Part shown: piece after piece, positions 1-8,118 of the stretch
Position numbering within the stretch: position 1 is the stretch's first letter
How the letters are laid out: each line of letters starts with the position of its first letter
Assembly (NCBI RefSeq): GCF_009725235.1
Contig: NZ_WJFC01000095.1
Location: forward strand, 1-46,482
Length of the DNA: 46,482 nucleotides
Direction: 5' to 3'
Source of the DNA: Scytonema sp. UIC 10036
GTDB lineage: Bacteria > Cyanobacteriota > Cyanobacteriia > Cyanobacteriales > Nostocaceae
The notes under the pieces: generated by a model
What the model saw: the letters and a program-made list of their open reading frames with translations, nothing else
Database searches by the model: none
What the model was told of the DNA's origin: nothing
Position numbers and translations under genes: made by a program

Positions 1-173
1 TGTGCTAGTAGAAGAGGAGGGGGAGAGAGGGAGAGGGCGGTGGAATGGGAGATAAAGGCTTCGGTGACTAATATTAGACTTGCTAGAACAGGAAGACTAT
101 ATCTATAAGACTTACATATAGCTCTTCTTGTTAAGCTACTGTGTACACACAAGTTAGATCTACCCCCCTTAGT

Positions 174-330
174 CCCCCCTTGGAAAGGGGGGAGATCGGA
201 TTTCCGGTTCCCCCCTTGGAAAGGGGGGAGATCGGATTTCCGATTCCCTCCCTGAGTTCGCTCTTGGAAAGGGGGAAGATTGAACCTTCGGTTCCCTCCC
301 CTTTGCAAGGGGAGGGTTAGGGTGGGGTAA
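174..330. repeat. 36-bp tandem repeat with C6/G6 hairpins, plus a degenerate third copy
   Basis: Two consecutive 36-bp units (174-209 and 210-245) differ at a single base (207 versus 243). Each holds six C, a short TTGGAAA spacer and six G, so each unit can fold into a GC stem. A degenerate third copy follows to about 330, ending in another C-rich/G-rich pair. Comparable C-run/G-run elements are common between genes in filamentous cyanobacteria. No coding frame is supported here. Confidence 0.8.
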
Positions 331-718
331 GACATAAGCTCAAACTCAGGTTTGTCACATCCCAAAAATATTCTTGAAGTTGCGTAAGTAGATAGGTGAG
401 CAAAAATCGAACTGTGTAAAAATATGTAAACACGTGAAAACCCTTACAAATGACCAATGACACTTTTGTTACATTCACTTTACAAACTTTTGGTTTGAAA
501 CGACTGGATTCATATAAGTTTAAATTCATACATTATTATTTGTAACACTTAACTTTTATTCGGTTAAAGATTACAAGAAAATACGATTTTTATCTGTGAC
601 TCTTAAAGAAGAGATAATCTCAAATTAAAGACCGCATAATCTTTTGAAGAAACGACTTTTCAACCCTTAATTACTTAGAATAACGCGGCTAGAAACAACT
701 AGTTGCTAGGGAGGATTT
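331..718. other. AT-rich gene-free leader of the EF-G-like gene
   Basis: This stretch between the C/G repeats and the EF-G-like gene is AT-rich and stop-rich on both strands. The only clear signal is the GGAGG at 710-714, the ribosome binding site of the gene at 719. A promoter must lie here because nothing upstream in the window could drive that gene, but I cannot pick a convincing -35/-10 pair. Confidence 0.5.
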
Positions 719-2764
719 ATGAACGAAAAAGTCAAATCGGGTTCGCGGAATGTGGCAATTGTTGGTCCATATTTAAGTGGAAAAACTACGTTGCTGGAAA
801 GTTTGTTGTTTGTGACAGGGGCAATTTCGCGCAAAGGCAGTGTTAAAGATGGCAACACTGTAGGAGATAGTGCTGCTGAATCACGCGATCGCCAAATGAG
901 TGTGGAAGTTAGCACCGCTTGCACTGAGTATAGCGATATTCGTTTCACATTTGTAGATTGTCCTGGAAGTGTAGAATTTGCTCAAGAAACTTACAACGCT
1001 TTAATGGGCGTAGATGCAGCAATTGTTGTTTGCGAACCAATCACAGACCGAGTCTTAACTCTTGCGCCACTATTTAAATTTCTTGACGACTGGGAAATTC
1101 CCCATCTCGTCTTTGTTAACAAAATGGATCGGGCGAATATAAACGTTCTAGATACGCTACACGCCCTGAAAGCCGTTTCCAGCCGTCCCCTAGTTGCACA
1201 TCAATATCCCATCATGCAAGGGGAAGAACTGATTGGCTTTATTGACTTAGTGAGCGAACAAGCGTACAAGTACCATCCTGGTGCGCCAGCTGACCCCATC
1301 CCTTTCCCGGAAGAACTTAAAGAGGAAGAACACATCGCACGAGCCGAAATGCTCGAAGCTTTAGCAAATTTTGATGACCATTTACTAGAAGAACTTTTAG
1401 AAGACATCGAACCGCCTCAAGAAGAAATACTCAAAGACCTGAAACTGGAATTAGGAGCAGATTTAGTCGTACCCGTTTTCTTTGGCGTTGCAGAACAAGA
1501 TTATGGCGTGCGCCCGCTTTTACAAGCTTTGGTTAAGGAAGCCCCCGAACCGGAAGCGACAGCAGAACGTCGCTTAAAAGGTTTATCGAGTAAGTCTCCT
1601 GTGGCTCAGGTTCTCAAAACTTACTACACTCCCCAAGGTGGCAAAATCTCTTTAGTACGGGTTTGGCAGGGTAAACTAACTGACGGAGTTGTACTGAATG
1701 GCGTTCGTGCTGGTGGTCTTTATCGCCTCATGGGACAACAGCAGGTGCAGGTGAATGAAGCTTCTACGGGTGAAATCGTTGCTATCAGCCGTTTGGAGGG
1801 TATCAAGACGGGCGATACTATTTCTTGCGATCCGCAGTCTGTAATGGCATTACCTAAAGCTGAGCAACTCGAACCAGTCTATGCCCTCGCTATTACTCCA
1901 GAAAAACGCAATGATGAAGTGAAGTTGAGCGGTGCGATTACCAAACTGCTGGAAGAGGATTGTTCTTTGGCTTGGGAACAACACGGGGATACCCATGAAG
2001 TTATTCTTTGGGGTCAAGGAGAAATTCATTTGCAAGTTGCCTTAGACCGTTTGCGCCGTAAGTATAATTTACCCATGACTACGCACTTACCGCAAGTGCC
2101 TTACAAAGAAACAATCCGCAAACCTGTTACATCGGTACATGGTCGGTACAAACACCAAAGTGGCGGTCACGGACAGTTTGGTGATGTTTATCTGGATATC
2201 CAACCATTGTCGCGGGGTGAAGGTTTTAACTTTAAGGAAACTATTGTTGGAGGTGTTGTTCCCAAACAGTATATCCCTGGTGTGGAGATTGGGGTGCGTG
2301 AGTTTTTGGCACATGGTCCTTTGGGTTTCCCCGTGGTGGATGTAGCGGTGACTTTGACGAATGGTTCTTACCATACTGTTGATAGTTCCGAACAGGCGTT
2401 TAAGCAAGCGGCTCGTTTGGCTATGCAAACAGGAATACCTAAGTGTGAGCCTACTCTGTTAGAACCTATTGTTCGTGTGGAGGTGAAGACTCCTAATGAA
2501 TTTACTGCTAAAGTCTTGCAGCTTGTAACTGGTAGGCGAGGACAGATTTTGGGCTATGAGGGTATCGGTAATTGGCACGGCTGGGATAGTGTTGTGGCAT
2601 ACTTACCACAGGCTGAGATGCAAAACTTTATTGTGGAATTGCGATCGCTGACTCTTGGTGTTGGTTCTTTTCATTGGGAGTTTGACCATCTTCAGGAGGT
2701 TCCTGATAAGTTAACTGAGCGCATTCTTGCAAATAGTCATGCTAATGGGGGGAATGGTAAATAG
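719..2764 (+). CDS. Elongation factor G-like translational GTPase
   Basis: A 681-residue translational GTPase with EF-G domain order: G domain, beta-barrel II, then domains III-V. The G1 loop (residues 16-24, GPYLSGKTT), G3 (DCPGS, 80-84) and G4 (NKMD, 134-137) are visible. In canonical EF-G the G3 motif is DTPGH and the His is central to ribosome-triggered GTP hydrolysis; here Ser84 replaces it. That places the protein in the divergent 'elongation factor G-like' group rather than the housekeeping translocase, so fusA is not assigned. The ATG has GGAGG five bases upstream. The gene is monocistronic as far as seen. Its exact job on the ribosome is not known to me. Confidence 0.9.
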   Translation: MNEKVKSGSRNVAIVGPYLSGKTTLLESLLFVTGAISRKGSVKDGNTVGDSAAESRDRQMSVEVSTACTEYSDIRFTFVDCPGSVEFAQETYNALMGVDAAIVVCEPITDRVLTLAPLFKFLDDWEIPHLVFVNKMDRANINVLDTLHALKAVSSRPLVAHQYPIMQGEELIGFIDLVSEQAYKYHPGAPADPIPFPEELKEEEHIARAEMLEALANFDDHLLEELLEDIEPPQEEILKDLKLELGADLVVPVFFGVAEQDYGVRPLLQALVKEAPEPEATAERRLKGLSSKSPVAQVLKTYYTPQGGKISLVRVWQGKLTDGVVLNGVRAGGLYRLMGQQQVQVNEASTGEIVAISRLEGIKTGDTISCDPQSVMALPKAEQLEPVYALAITPEKRNDEVKLSGAITKLLEEDCSLAWEQHGDTHEVILWGQGEIHLQVALDRLRRKYNLPMTTHLPQVPYKETIRKPVTSVHGRYKHQSGGHGQFGDVYLDIQPLSRGEGFNFKETIVGGVVPKQYIPGVEIGVREFLAHGPLGFPVVDVAVTLTNGSYHTVDSSEQAFKQAARLAMQTGIPKCEPTLLEPIVRVEVKTPNEFTAKVLQLVTGRRGQILGYEGIGNWHGWDSVVAYLPQAEMQNFIVELRSLTLGVGSFHWEFDHLQEVPDKLTERILANSHANGGNGK

Positions 2765-2864
2765 TTTTTAACCGCAGATGGACGCACCTTCGACGCAGAT
2801 AAAATAGCAAAATTTCTGCGTCATCTTTATTTTTATAAGCTTTCAGGACTTACGCATAGCCCCG

Positions 2865-3074
2865 ATGGGAATCCCCGAATATTGGATTGTAGATTATGCT
2901 GCATTGGGCGGGCGTAAGTTTATCGGCAAGCCCAAACAACCTACAATTACTGTTTGCGAGTTGATTGACGGTGAATATCAAATGACCCCGTTTAGAGGTG
3001 ATGATTTGATTGCGTCACCTACTTTTCCAGAGTTGAATTTAACCGCACAACAGGTTTTTGGCTCTGTGATTTAA
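2865..3074 (+). pseudogene. C-terminal remnant of a Uma2-family (DUF820) endonuclease gene
   Basis: Only about 69 residues remain. They open directly at the family's EYWIVDY signature (residues 5-11) and run through the usual C-terminal strands to a normal stop. Uma2 proteins are about 190-220 residues with a PD-(D/E)XK nuclease fold, so the first two thirds, with most catalytic residues, are gone. The sequence just upstream (2768-2860) is repeat-like: a CCGCAGATGGACGCA-type element followed by AGGACTTACGCA, a motif I recognise as recurrent in cyanobacterial intergenic DNA. The break point therefore coincides with repeat DNA. It could be expressed as a short peptide, but a functional nuclease is very unlikely. 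Confidence 0.7.
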
Positions 3075-3224
3075 TTTAACCGATTCCGCGAAATTCCCCA
3101 TCCGTCTGTAGCGGCGGAGTAGTTCATAATCCCCTATCACTTTCACCAGTGGTAGGGTATAAATGCATTTTGGTAAAGTTATACTTTTACATATCATTCT
3201 TGATTGAACAGATCTCGAACTTTC

Positions 3225-3491
3225 CTAAGACTGTGCCGCTTTGTTTCTTTTGAATGGTGTGTCAAAAACTCCATCAAATCTTGATTTTGCCCAGTTAAAG
3301 CCACCTCGCAGGTAAGTTTCAACTAAATTTACGTGTCTATATTGCCGAGCTTCTTTTAAATAACGGTTAACCGCTTCTCGATTTGCTAGATAAAATGCGA
3401 TCGCTCCATAGACTTGTTCAAGTGTTAGGACTGGAAAGCTTTGAACAATACTCTCAGGTAAGGTGTTAAAATAAGTTAATACTAGCTTATT
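3225..3491 (-). pseudogene. 5'-truncated DUF433 (antitoxin-type) gene remnant
   Basis: Read on the minus strand, the frame closed by TAG at 3225-3227 encodes a stretch close to the conserved C-terminal half of DUF433 proteins, including [20 protein letters not shown] and [10 protein letters not shown]. The frame is bounded upstream by TAA at 3492-3494 and contains no plausible start codon, so the N-terminal half is missing. The residues after AVNRYLKEA look unlike the family, which suggests a shifted or replaced tail. DUF433 proteins are commonly antitoxins of DUF5615 PIN-like toxins; no such toxin is seen beside it. It lies between a broken and an intact Uma2 gene. Confidence 0.6.
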
Positions 3492-3523
3492 TTAACTTTG
3501 AGCTAAACTTTTAGAGTGTATTA

Positions 3524-4177
3524 ATGGTAACGCTTCAATTACGGCAATTAAGTGTTCCACCAGGACACAGAGTGCTCTTTCACGATGTTAGCTGGCAAGA
3601 GTTTGAGGCAATTCTGGAAGAACTTGGCGAACATCGAGTTTCTCGTTTGGCTTATAGTCGAGGAACTTTGGAGATTAGGATGCCATTGCCGAAACATGAA
3701 AAAACCAAAGTTCTTATTGGAGATTTGGTAAAGATTTTGCTTGAGGAATTGTCCATGGACTGTGAGCCTTTCGGGTCAACTACTTTTAAACGAGAGGACA
3801 TGGTTCAGGGTGTTGAACCTGATGACTCCTTCTACATCCAAAATTACGCTCGGATGATTGGTAAAGATCGAATAGACCTTACTGTCGATCCACCCCCAGA
3901 CTTGGCTATTGAAGTTGATGTCACATCCAAAACTCAATTGGATGTATATGAAGCACTAAGTGTTCCGGAACTATGGCGGTATGAAGATGGCAAGCTACAA
4001 ATTAACATTTTGCAGCATGGGAAATACGTAGAGTCTCAAATAAGCCAAATTTTTCCCGATTTGCCAATTTTTGAAGTTATTCCCCAATTTATTGAAGAAA
4101 GTAAAACTATAGGTAGAAGTTTAACATTAAGAAAGTTTCGGGAATGGATTGGAAAACAAACAATTTCTGATGCTTGA
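3524..4177 (+). CDS. Uma2 family (DUF820) restriction-endonuclease-fold protein
   Basis: A 217-residue member of the Uma2/DUF820 family, strongly expanded in cyanobacteria and carrying a PD-(D/E)XK nuclease-like core. Visible landmarks are the GVEPDDSFYI block (about 100-109), the catalytic-type strand PDLAIEVDVTSKT (about 127-139) and the VPELWRYEDGKL block (about 147-158). Length is normal for the family and the frame is intact. The ATG has no clear Shine-Dalgarno. The biological substrate of these proteins is unknown; a mobile or selfish nuclease role is inferred from the fold. It is the only intact gene in a small accessory patch with two gene remnants upstream. Confidence 0.8.
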   Translation: MVTLQLRQLSVPPGHRVLFHDVSWQEFEAILEELGEHRVSRLAYSRGTLEIRMPLPKHEKTKVLIGDLVKILLEELSMDCEPFGSTTFKREDMVQGVEPDDSFYIQNYARMIGKDRIDLTVDPPPDLAIEVDVTSKTQLDVYEALSVPELWRYEDGKLQINILQHGKYVESQISQIFPDLPIFEVIPQFIEESKTIGRSLTLRKFREWIGKQTISDA

Positions 4178-4241
4178 GTCTGAAATATTAGTCTATGGTA
4201 GTAATTATAGCAGCGTTCCATTTGCGTAATCAGGTGAGAAA

Positions 4242-6269
4242 GTGATAAAAAGTACCACTATGGAACAAAGAACCATTTTGATTGTTGACGATCGCGCTGA
4301 AGATAGGGAGGTTTATCGCCGCTATTTGCTCCAAGACCATGAGTACCATTACACGATTTTGGAAGAAGAATCAGGAAAAGGAGGATTGATGTTGTGTCAG
4401 CAGTTCAATCCCGATAGCATCTTGGTAAATTACGTGTTGCCTGACATGAATGGGCTGGGATTTCTGGCGCAACTGAAACAACAGGTACAAGGAAATGTTC
4501 CGCCTGCGATCGTGCTTGCTGAACGAGGTATTGAATCTGTTGTTGTGCAGGCAAGGAAAAGGGGTGTGTGGAATTATTTGATAAAGGAGCAAATGACTGC
4601 GAACGATTTACTGTTTGCATTGAATAATGCTATAGAATATGCTCGGTTGCGGGAAAGCCAGAAGTTGCTTCAAGAGATTACTAACACAACTCCTGGTATT
4701 TTATACGTTCAAGACATTGTAGAACGGCATAATATATATATCAATCGTCAGACAACAGAAGTTCTTGGTTACACACCCGAACAAATTCAAGACATGGGAC
4801 AGGGTGTGCTTGAGGAGTTGATGCATCCTGAGGATTTAGTTCGAGTCCCCGAACACTTCCAACTTTTTGATTTAATTGAAGATGGCAAAATTTTAGAGTT
4901 TGAGTATCGGATGCGGCATGCTAATGGGGAATGGCGTTGGTTTTGCAGTCAAGAAACTGTATTTAAAAGGAACTCTGAGGGTTCGGTGCAGCAGATTTTA
5001 GGTACAGCACTTGATATTACCAGGCACAAACGGGCAGAAGTTGCGCTGAAACAGCAGTTGTTAAGGGAACAACTCGTCACAAAGATTGCCCAACACATTC
5101 GTCAATCTCTCAAGCTTGAAGAAATTTTCAGGACAACTGTAGATGAAGTAAGGCAGTTTCTTCAAACCGATCGCGTGCTTCTTTTTCGCTTGGAACCTGA
5201 TGGAAGTGGTACTGTGGTTATGGAATCTGTCAGCCCTGAGTGGACTCCAATTCTATCAACTAATATTTTCGATCCCTGTTTTCGAGATAGTTGGGCTGAA
5301 CCCTATCGTTTGGGACTTGTGGTTGCAAAAACGGATATCTACAACTCAGGAATCGATCCGTGCCATGTTGAGCTACTCAAGCGGTTTCAAGTGAGGGCTA
5401 ACTTAGTCGTTCCCGTGCTTCAAAAGGAGCAATTGTGGGGATTGCTGATTGCTCATCACTGTCAAGCTCCCCGACAGTGGCATCAAGTTGAAATTGATTT
5501 ACTTAAACAGTTGGCAACTCAGGTGGGAATTGCTATCCAGCAGGCTACACTTCTCGAACAGGCTGAGGCAGCTAACCGTGCCAAAGATGAATTTGTCGCA
5601 ATGGTAACGCATGACTTACGGACTCCCTTGAATGCTATCCTGGGTTGGACTCATCTGTTGCGTCATCTTAAGTTAGATGAGGCAGGGGTTGCTCGTGGGT
5701 TGGAATCTATCGAGCAGAGTGCTAAGTTTCAAGAAAAATTGCTCGAAGATTTGCAGGATATCACGCGTATTATCCAAGGGCAGTTGAAGCTTCAAGTGAG
5801 TGAAGTCAATTTGGTGGATGTCATTCAAGCAGCACTTGAAACTGCTTACCCCCTCGCTTACGATAAAACTTTATGCTTAGAATCAATAATTGACAATTCT
5901 ATTGAAACTATTTCCGGCGATCCCAAACGCTTACAGCAAGTTTTAGGCAATTTGCTCTCTAATTCTATTAAATTTACTCCAAAGGGAGGCAGAATTGAAG
6001 TACGGTTAGAGCGGATTGATGGTTTTGCTCAAATTAAAGTCAGCGATACGGGTTGCGGCATTAGTGCGGATTTTCTTCCTTACGTGTTCGAGCGCTACCA
6101 ACAAGCTAAAGGCGATCGCCAAAGAGATGGCTTGGGTTTGGGGTTAGCGATCGCCCGTCACTTAGTAGAGTTACACAATGGAACCATAGAAGTTACCAGT
6201 CTAGGTCTCGGACATGGAACTACTTTTACCATTAAGCTACCGTTAGGAATTATGAATTATGAATTATGA
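4242..6269 (+). CDS. Hybrid sensor histidine kinase: degenerate receiver-PAS-GAF (DXCF cyanobacteriochrome-type)-HisKA-HATPase
   Basis: Domains in order: receiver fold (about 10-130), PAS/PAC (about 142-265), GAF (about 285-440), HisKA with H-box VTHDLRTPLN (His457), HATPase with N-box Asn574, DTGCGI (602-607) and GLGLGLAI (630-637). The receiver keeps Asp16/Asp17 and Lys115, but the phosphoacceptor position is Asn63 (codon AAT, 4428-4430) and the Thr/Ser switch position is Ala93, so phosphotransfer to it is not expected. The GAF domain has DPCF (344-347) and a Cys-His pair (374-375) followed by FQVRANLVVP, the two cysteine motifs of DXCF cyanobacteriochromes. Bilin binding is inferred. GTG at 4242 follows AGGTGA; ATG at 4260 is an alternative start. 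The last residues and the stop are read from a heptamer repeat. Confidence 0.9.
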   Translation: MIKSTTMEQRTILIVDDRAEDREVYRRYLLQDHEYHYTILEEESGKGGLMLCQQFNPDSILVNYVLPDMNGLGFLAQLKQQVQGNVPPAIVLAERGIESVVVQARKRGVWNYLIKEQMTANDLLFALNNAIEYARLRESQKLLQEITNTTPGILYVQDIVERHNIYINRQTTEVLGYTPEQIQDMGQGVLEELMHPEDLVRVPEHFQLFDLIEDGKILEFEYRMRHANGEWRWFCSQETVFKRNSEGSVQQILGTALDITRHKRAEVALKQQLLREQLVTKIAQHIRQSLKLEEIFRTTVDEVRQFLQTDRVLLFRLEPDGSGTVVMESVSPEWTPILSTNIFDPCFRDSWAEPYRLGLVVAKTDIYNSGIDPCHVELLKRFQVRANLVVPVLQKEQLWGLLIAHHCQAPRQWHQVEIDLLKQLATQVGIAIQQATLLEQAEAANRAKDEFVAMVTHDLRTPLNAILGWTHLLRHLKLDEAGVARGLESIEQSAKFQEKLLEDLQDITRIIQGQLKLQVSEVNLVDVIQAALETAYPLAYDKTLCLESIIDNSIETISGDPKRLQQVLGNLLSNSIKFTPKGGRIEVRLERIDGFAQIKVSDTGCGISADFLPYVFERYQQAKGDRQRDGLGLGLAIARHLVELHNGTIEVTSLGLGHGTTFTIKLPLGIMNYEL

Positions 6270-6303
6270 ATTATGAATTATGAATTATGAATTATGAATT
6301 ATG
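6248..6303. repeat. Heptanucleotide tandem array, AATTATG x 8
   Basis: Eight perfect head-to-tail copies of AATTATG. The array begins inside the end of the sensor kinase gene and its third copy supplies the TGA stop (6267-6269). Tandem heptanucleotides (STRR elements) are a known trait of heterocystous cyanobacteria. Perfect copies imply recent expansion, so copy number may vary between strains. Confidence 0.95.
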
Positions 6304-6419
6304 AATTTATAATTCCTGTGGTGCAGGTATCTTGCCTGCTCTTGAAATAAAAACGGGCAGGATGGCTGCACTACAATATTGGATAAAATTTCTCTACTAA
6401 CCTAATTTTAAGACCTACT

Positions 6420-6611
6420 ATGAGTCAATATCCACAAACTTGGTATATAGTCAAGCGTAATTCAGGCAATTGCGAAATAATCCCTAATAGTCAATCTGAT
6501 GAAGAAAACAATTCAGAAATCATTGAACAATGGGGACCGTTTGAATCTCAAGGGGAAGCGATCGCTAAGCGCATAGGACTCATTAGATCCGGCAAATGCC
6601 AACCCGTATAG
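6420..6611 (+). CDS. Small conserved cyanobacterial protein (63 aa), function unknown
   Basis: A 63-residue, soluble, charged protein. It contains a WYIVKRNSGNCEI opening and a C-terminal WGPFESQGEAIAKRIGLIRSGKC block. I recognise this pattern from short conserved hypothetical proteins of cyanobacteria, but no function is established. The ATG lies 150 bases after the kinase stop, on the same strand, beyond the heptamer array, so it probably has its own promoter. No membrane segment or signal peptide is present. Confidence 0.65.
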   Translation: MSQYPQTWYIVKRNSGNCEIIPNSQSDEENNSEIIEQWGPFESQGEAIAKRIGLIRSGKCQPV

Positions 6612-6613
6612 AA

Positions 6614-6680
6614 ATTATGAATGATGAATTATGAATTTTTTTCTCTTTCATCATTCATCATTCATCATTCATAATTTTCA
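6614..6680. repeat. Degenerate heptamer arrays in inverted orientation
   Basis: ATGAATGATGAATTATGAAT-type units face TCATTCATCATTCATCATTC-type units across a short T-rich centre. The arms can pair into a hairpin between two convergent genes, with the loop side ending in a run of T. It may act as a two-way terminator, and it touches the stop codon of the processing peptidase. Confidence 0.75.
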
Positions 6681-7961
6681 AGTTCCTGCTCTAGGATTAC
6701 CTTTTTGAGCAATTTCTTTACCTAACACTTCTAAAGCTTTAGCAAACTGAGGGTCTTGTAGAGTTCCTACTTTTTCACGTTCGCCAAGCCATAAATCCTG
6801 TCGCTGTTTATCATTTAAATCTACCACCACATCAGGGTGAATTCCCGACTTATTAATATCCTTTCCGCTAGGGGTAAAGTACTTAGCGATTGTGACAGCG
6901 ATGCCCGATCCATCATCCAGAGGACGAACAGATTGTACCAAACCTTTACCAAAGGTTTGACTGCCGACAAGTACAGCACGTTTGTTATCTTGTAAAGCGC
7001 CTGAAAGAATTTCACTAGCACTTGCTGAACCTTTGTCTACCAAAATCACCAATGGTTTGTTAGTTAAAGCACGTCCATTAGCGGTTTCTCGTTCTACTTC
7101 TGCATAGCGATCCTTAGTAGAGACGATTGTGCCGTTATTCAACCACATTCGAGCAATTTCCACACTTGAGAAGAGCAATCCACCAGGATTATTTCGTAAA
7201 TCTAGAATATATCCAGCGACTTGTTTGTTTTCTAAAGTTCTGATTGCCTGTTGCATTTCCTTAGCAGCGTTGGCGCTGAACTGCTTCAGACGGATGTAAC
7301 CAATATTACCTACCTGAGTTTGTTTAGTGCTCGCTTCTACAGGATGGATTTCAATCTTTGCGCGTGTAATTTTAAACTCTTTCGGCTGATTGTTCCGCAG
7401 AATTGTCAAATTTACCGATGTTCCCGGTTCGCCTCGGATTAAGGATACAGCTTCATTAGTATCCATGCCCTCTGTGCTTTTTCCGTTAATTTTGGTAATA
7501 ATATCCTTTGCTAAGATACCCGCTTTAGCTGCAGGTGTATCTTCGATTGGGGCAATAACAGTTAGTTTTTTGGTTTTTTCATCCATGCCAATTTGGATAC
7601 CAATACCCGTCAGTTCCCCAGAGGTATCCACCTGCATATTTTTGAATTCCTCTGGGTCCATAAACCGGGTATATGGGTCATCCAACCTTTTCAACATTTC
7701 CCGGATGGACTTGTAAGCTTCTTGCTTATTGGTATATGACTTGTTTAAGTATTCCTTACGAACAGCCTGCCAATCTACTTGATTGAAAGTACCGTCTACA
7801 TATTGGCGTTGAATAATTTGCCAAACTTCATCTACTAATTCTTTTGGACTTTCTTTAAATAAAGCCTGTCCCTGCGAGTGAATGCCAAGGCTAGTGACTG
7901 CGATTGTAGCTAATGTCACCGCCGTAGCTCCCAAAACAAGCCCACTTCTTGTAATTACCAT
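6678..7961 (-). CDS. C-terminal processing peptidase (S41 family, PDZ domain)
   Basis: A 427-residue Ctp protease. The N-terminus has a hydrophobic segment (about 7-27) that serves as signal peptide or anchor, placing the enzyme in the lumen or periplasm. A PDZ domain covers about 115-200. The S41 core has the Ser-Lys dyad: Ser314 in GSASASE and Lys339 in TFGKG, 25 residues apart as in Tsp and plant D1 peptidase. Cyanobacteria have several paralogues (CtpA, CtpB, CtpC); CtpA matures the D1 protein of photosystem II. I cannot tell by eye which one this is, so no symbol is given. It lies 157 bases downstream of ispG on the same strand. Confidence 0.9.
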   Translation of the reverse strand: MVITRSGLVLGATAVTLATIAVTSLGIHSQGQALFKESPKELVDEVWQIIQRQYVDGTFNQVDWQAVRKEYLNKSYTNKQEAYKSIREMLKRLDDPYTRFMDPEEFKNMQVDTSGELTGIGIQIGMDEKTKKLTVIAPIEDTPAAKAGILAKDIITKINGKSTEGMDTNEAVSLIRGEPGTSVNLTILRNNQPKEFKITRAKIEIHPVEASTKQTQVGNIGYIRLKQFSANAAKEMQQAIRTLENKQVAGYILDLRNNPGGLLFSSVEIARMWLNNGTIVSTKDRYAEVERETANGRALTNKPLVILVDKGSASASEILSGALQDNKRAVLVGSQTFGKGLVQSVRPLDDGSGIAVTIAKYFTPSGKDINKSGIHPDVVVDLNDKQRQDLWLGEREKVGTLQDPQFAKALEVLGKEIAQKGNPRAGT

Positions 7962-8118
7962 AATGACAGCTGCGCCAGACGGAAAATTTTGTGTATTTCA
8001 GTATGCTCAATCTAACACAGGGTTCCTCTGTACAGAGTGAACATAATTGCTTATTTCAGCAAAATCCTTTGCAATCCGGCGACCGAGGCGGTTGCCGGTA
8101 CAAAAATTGTTCAAAACT

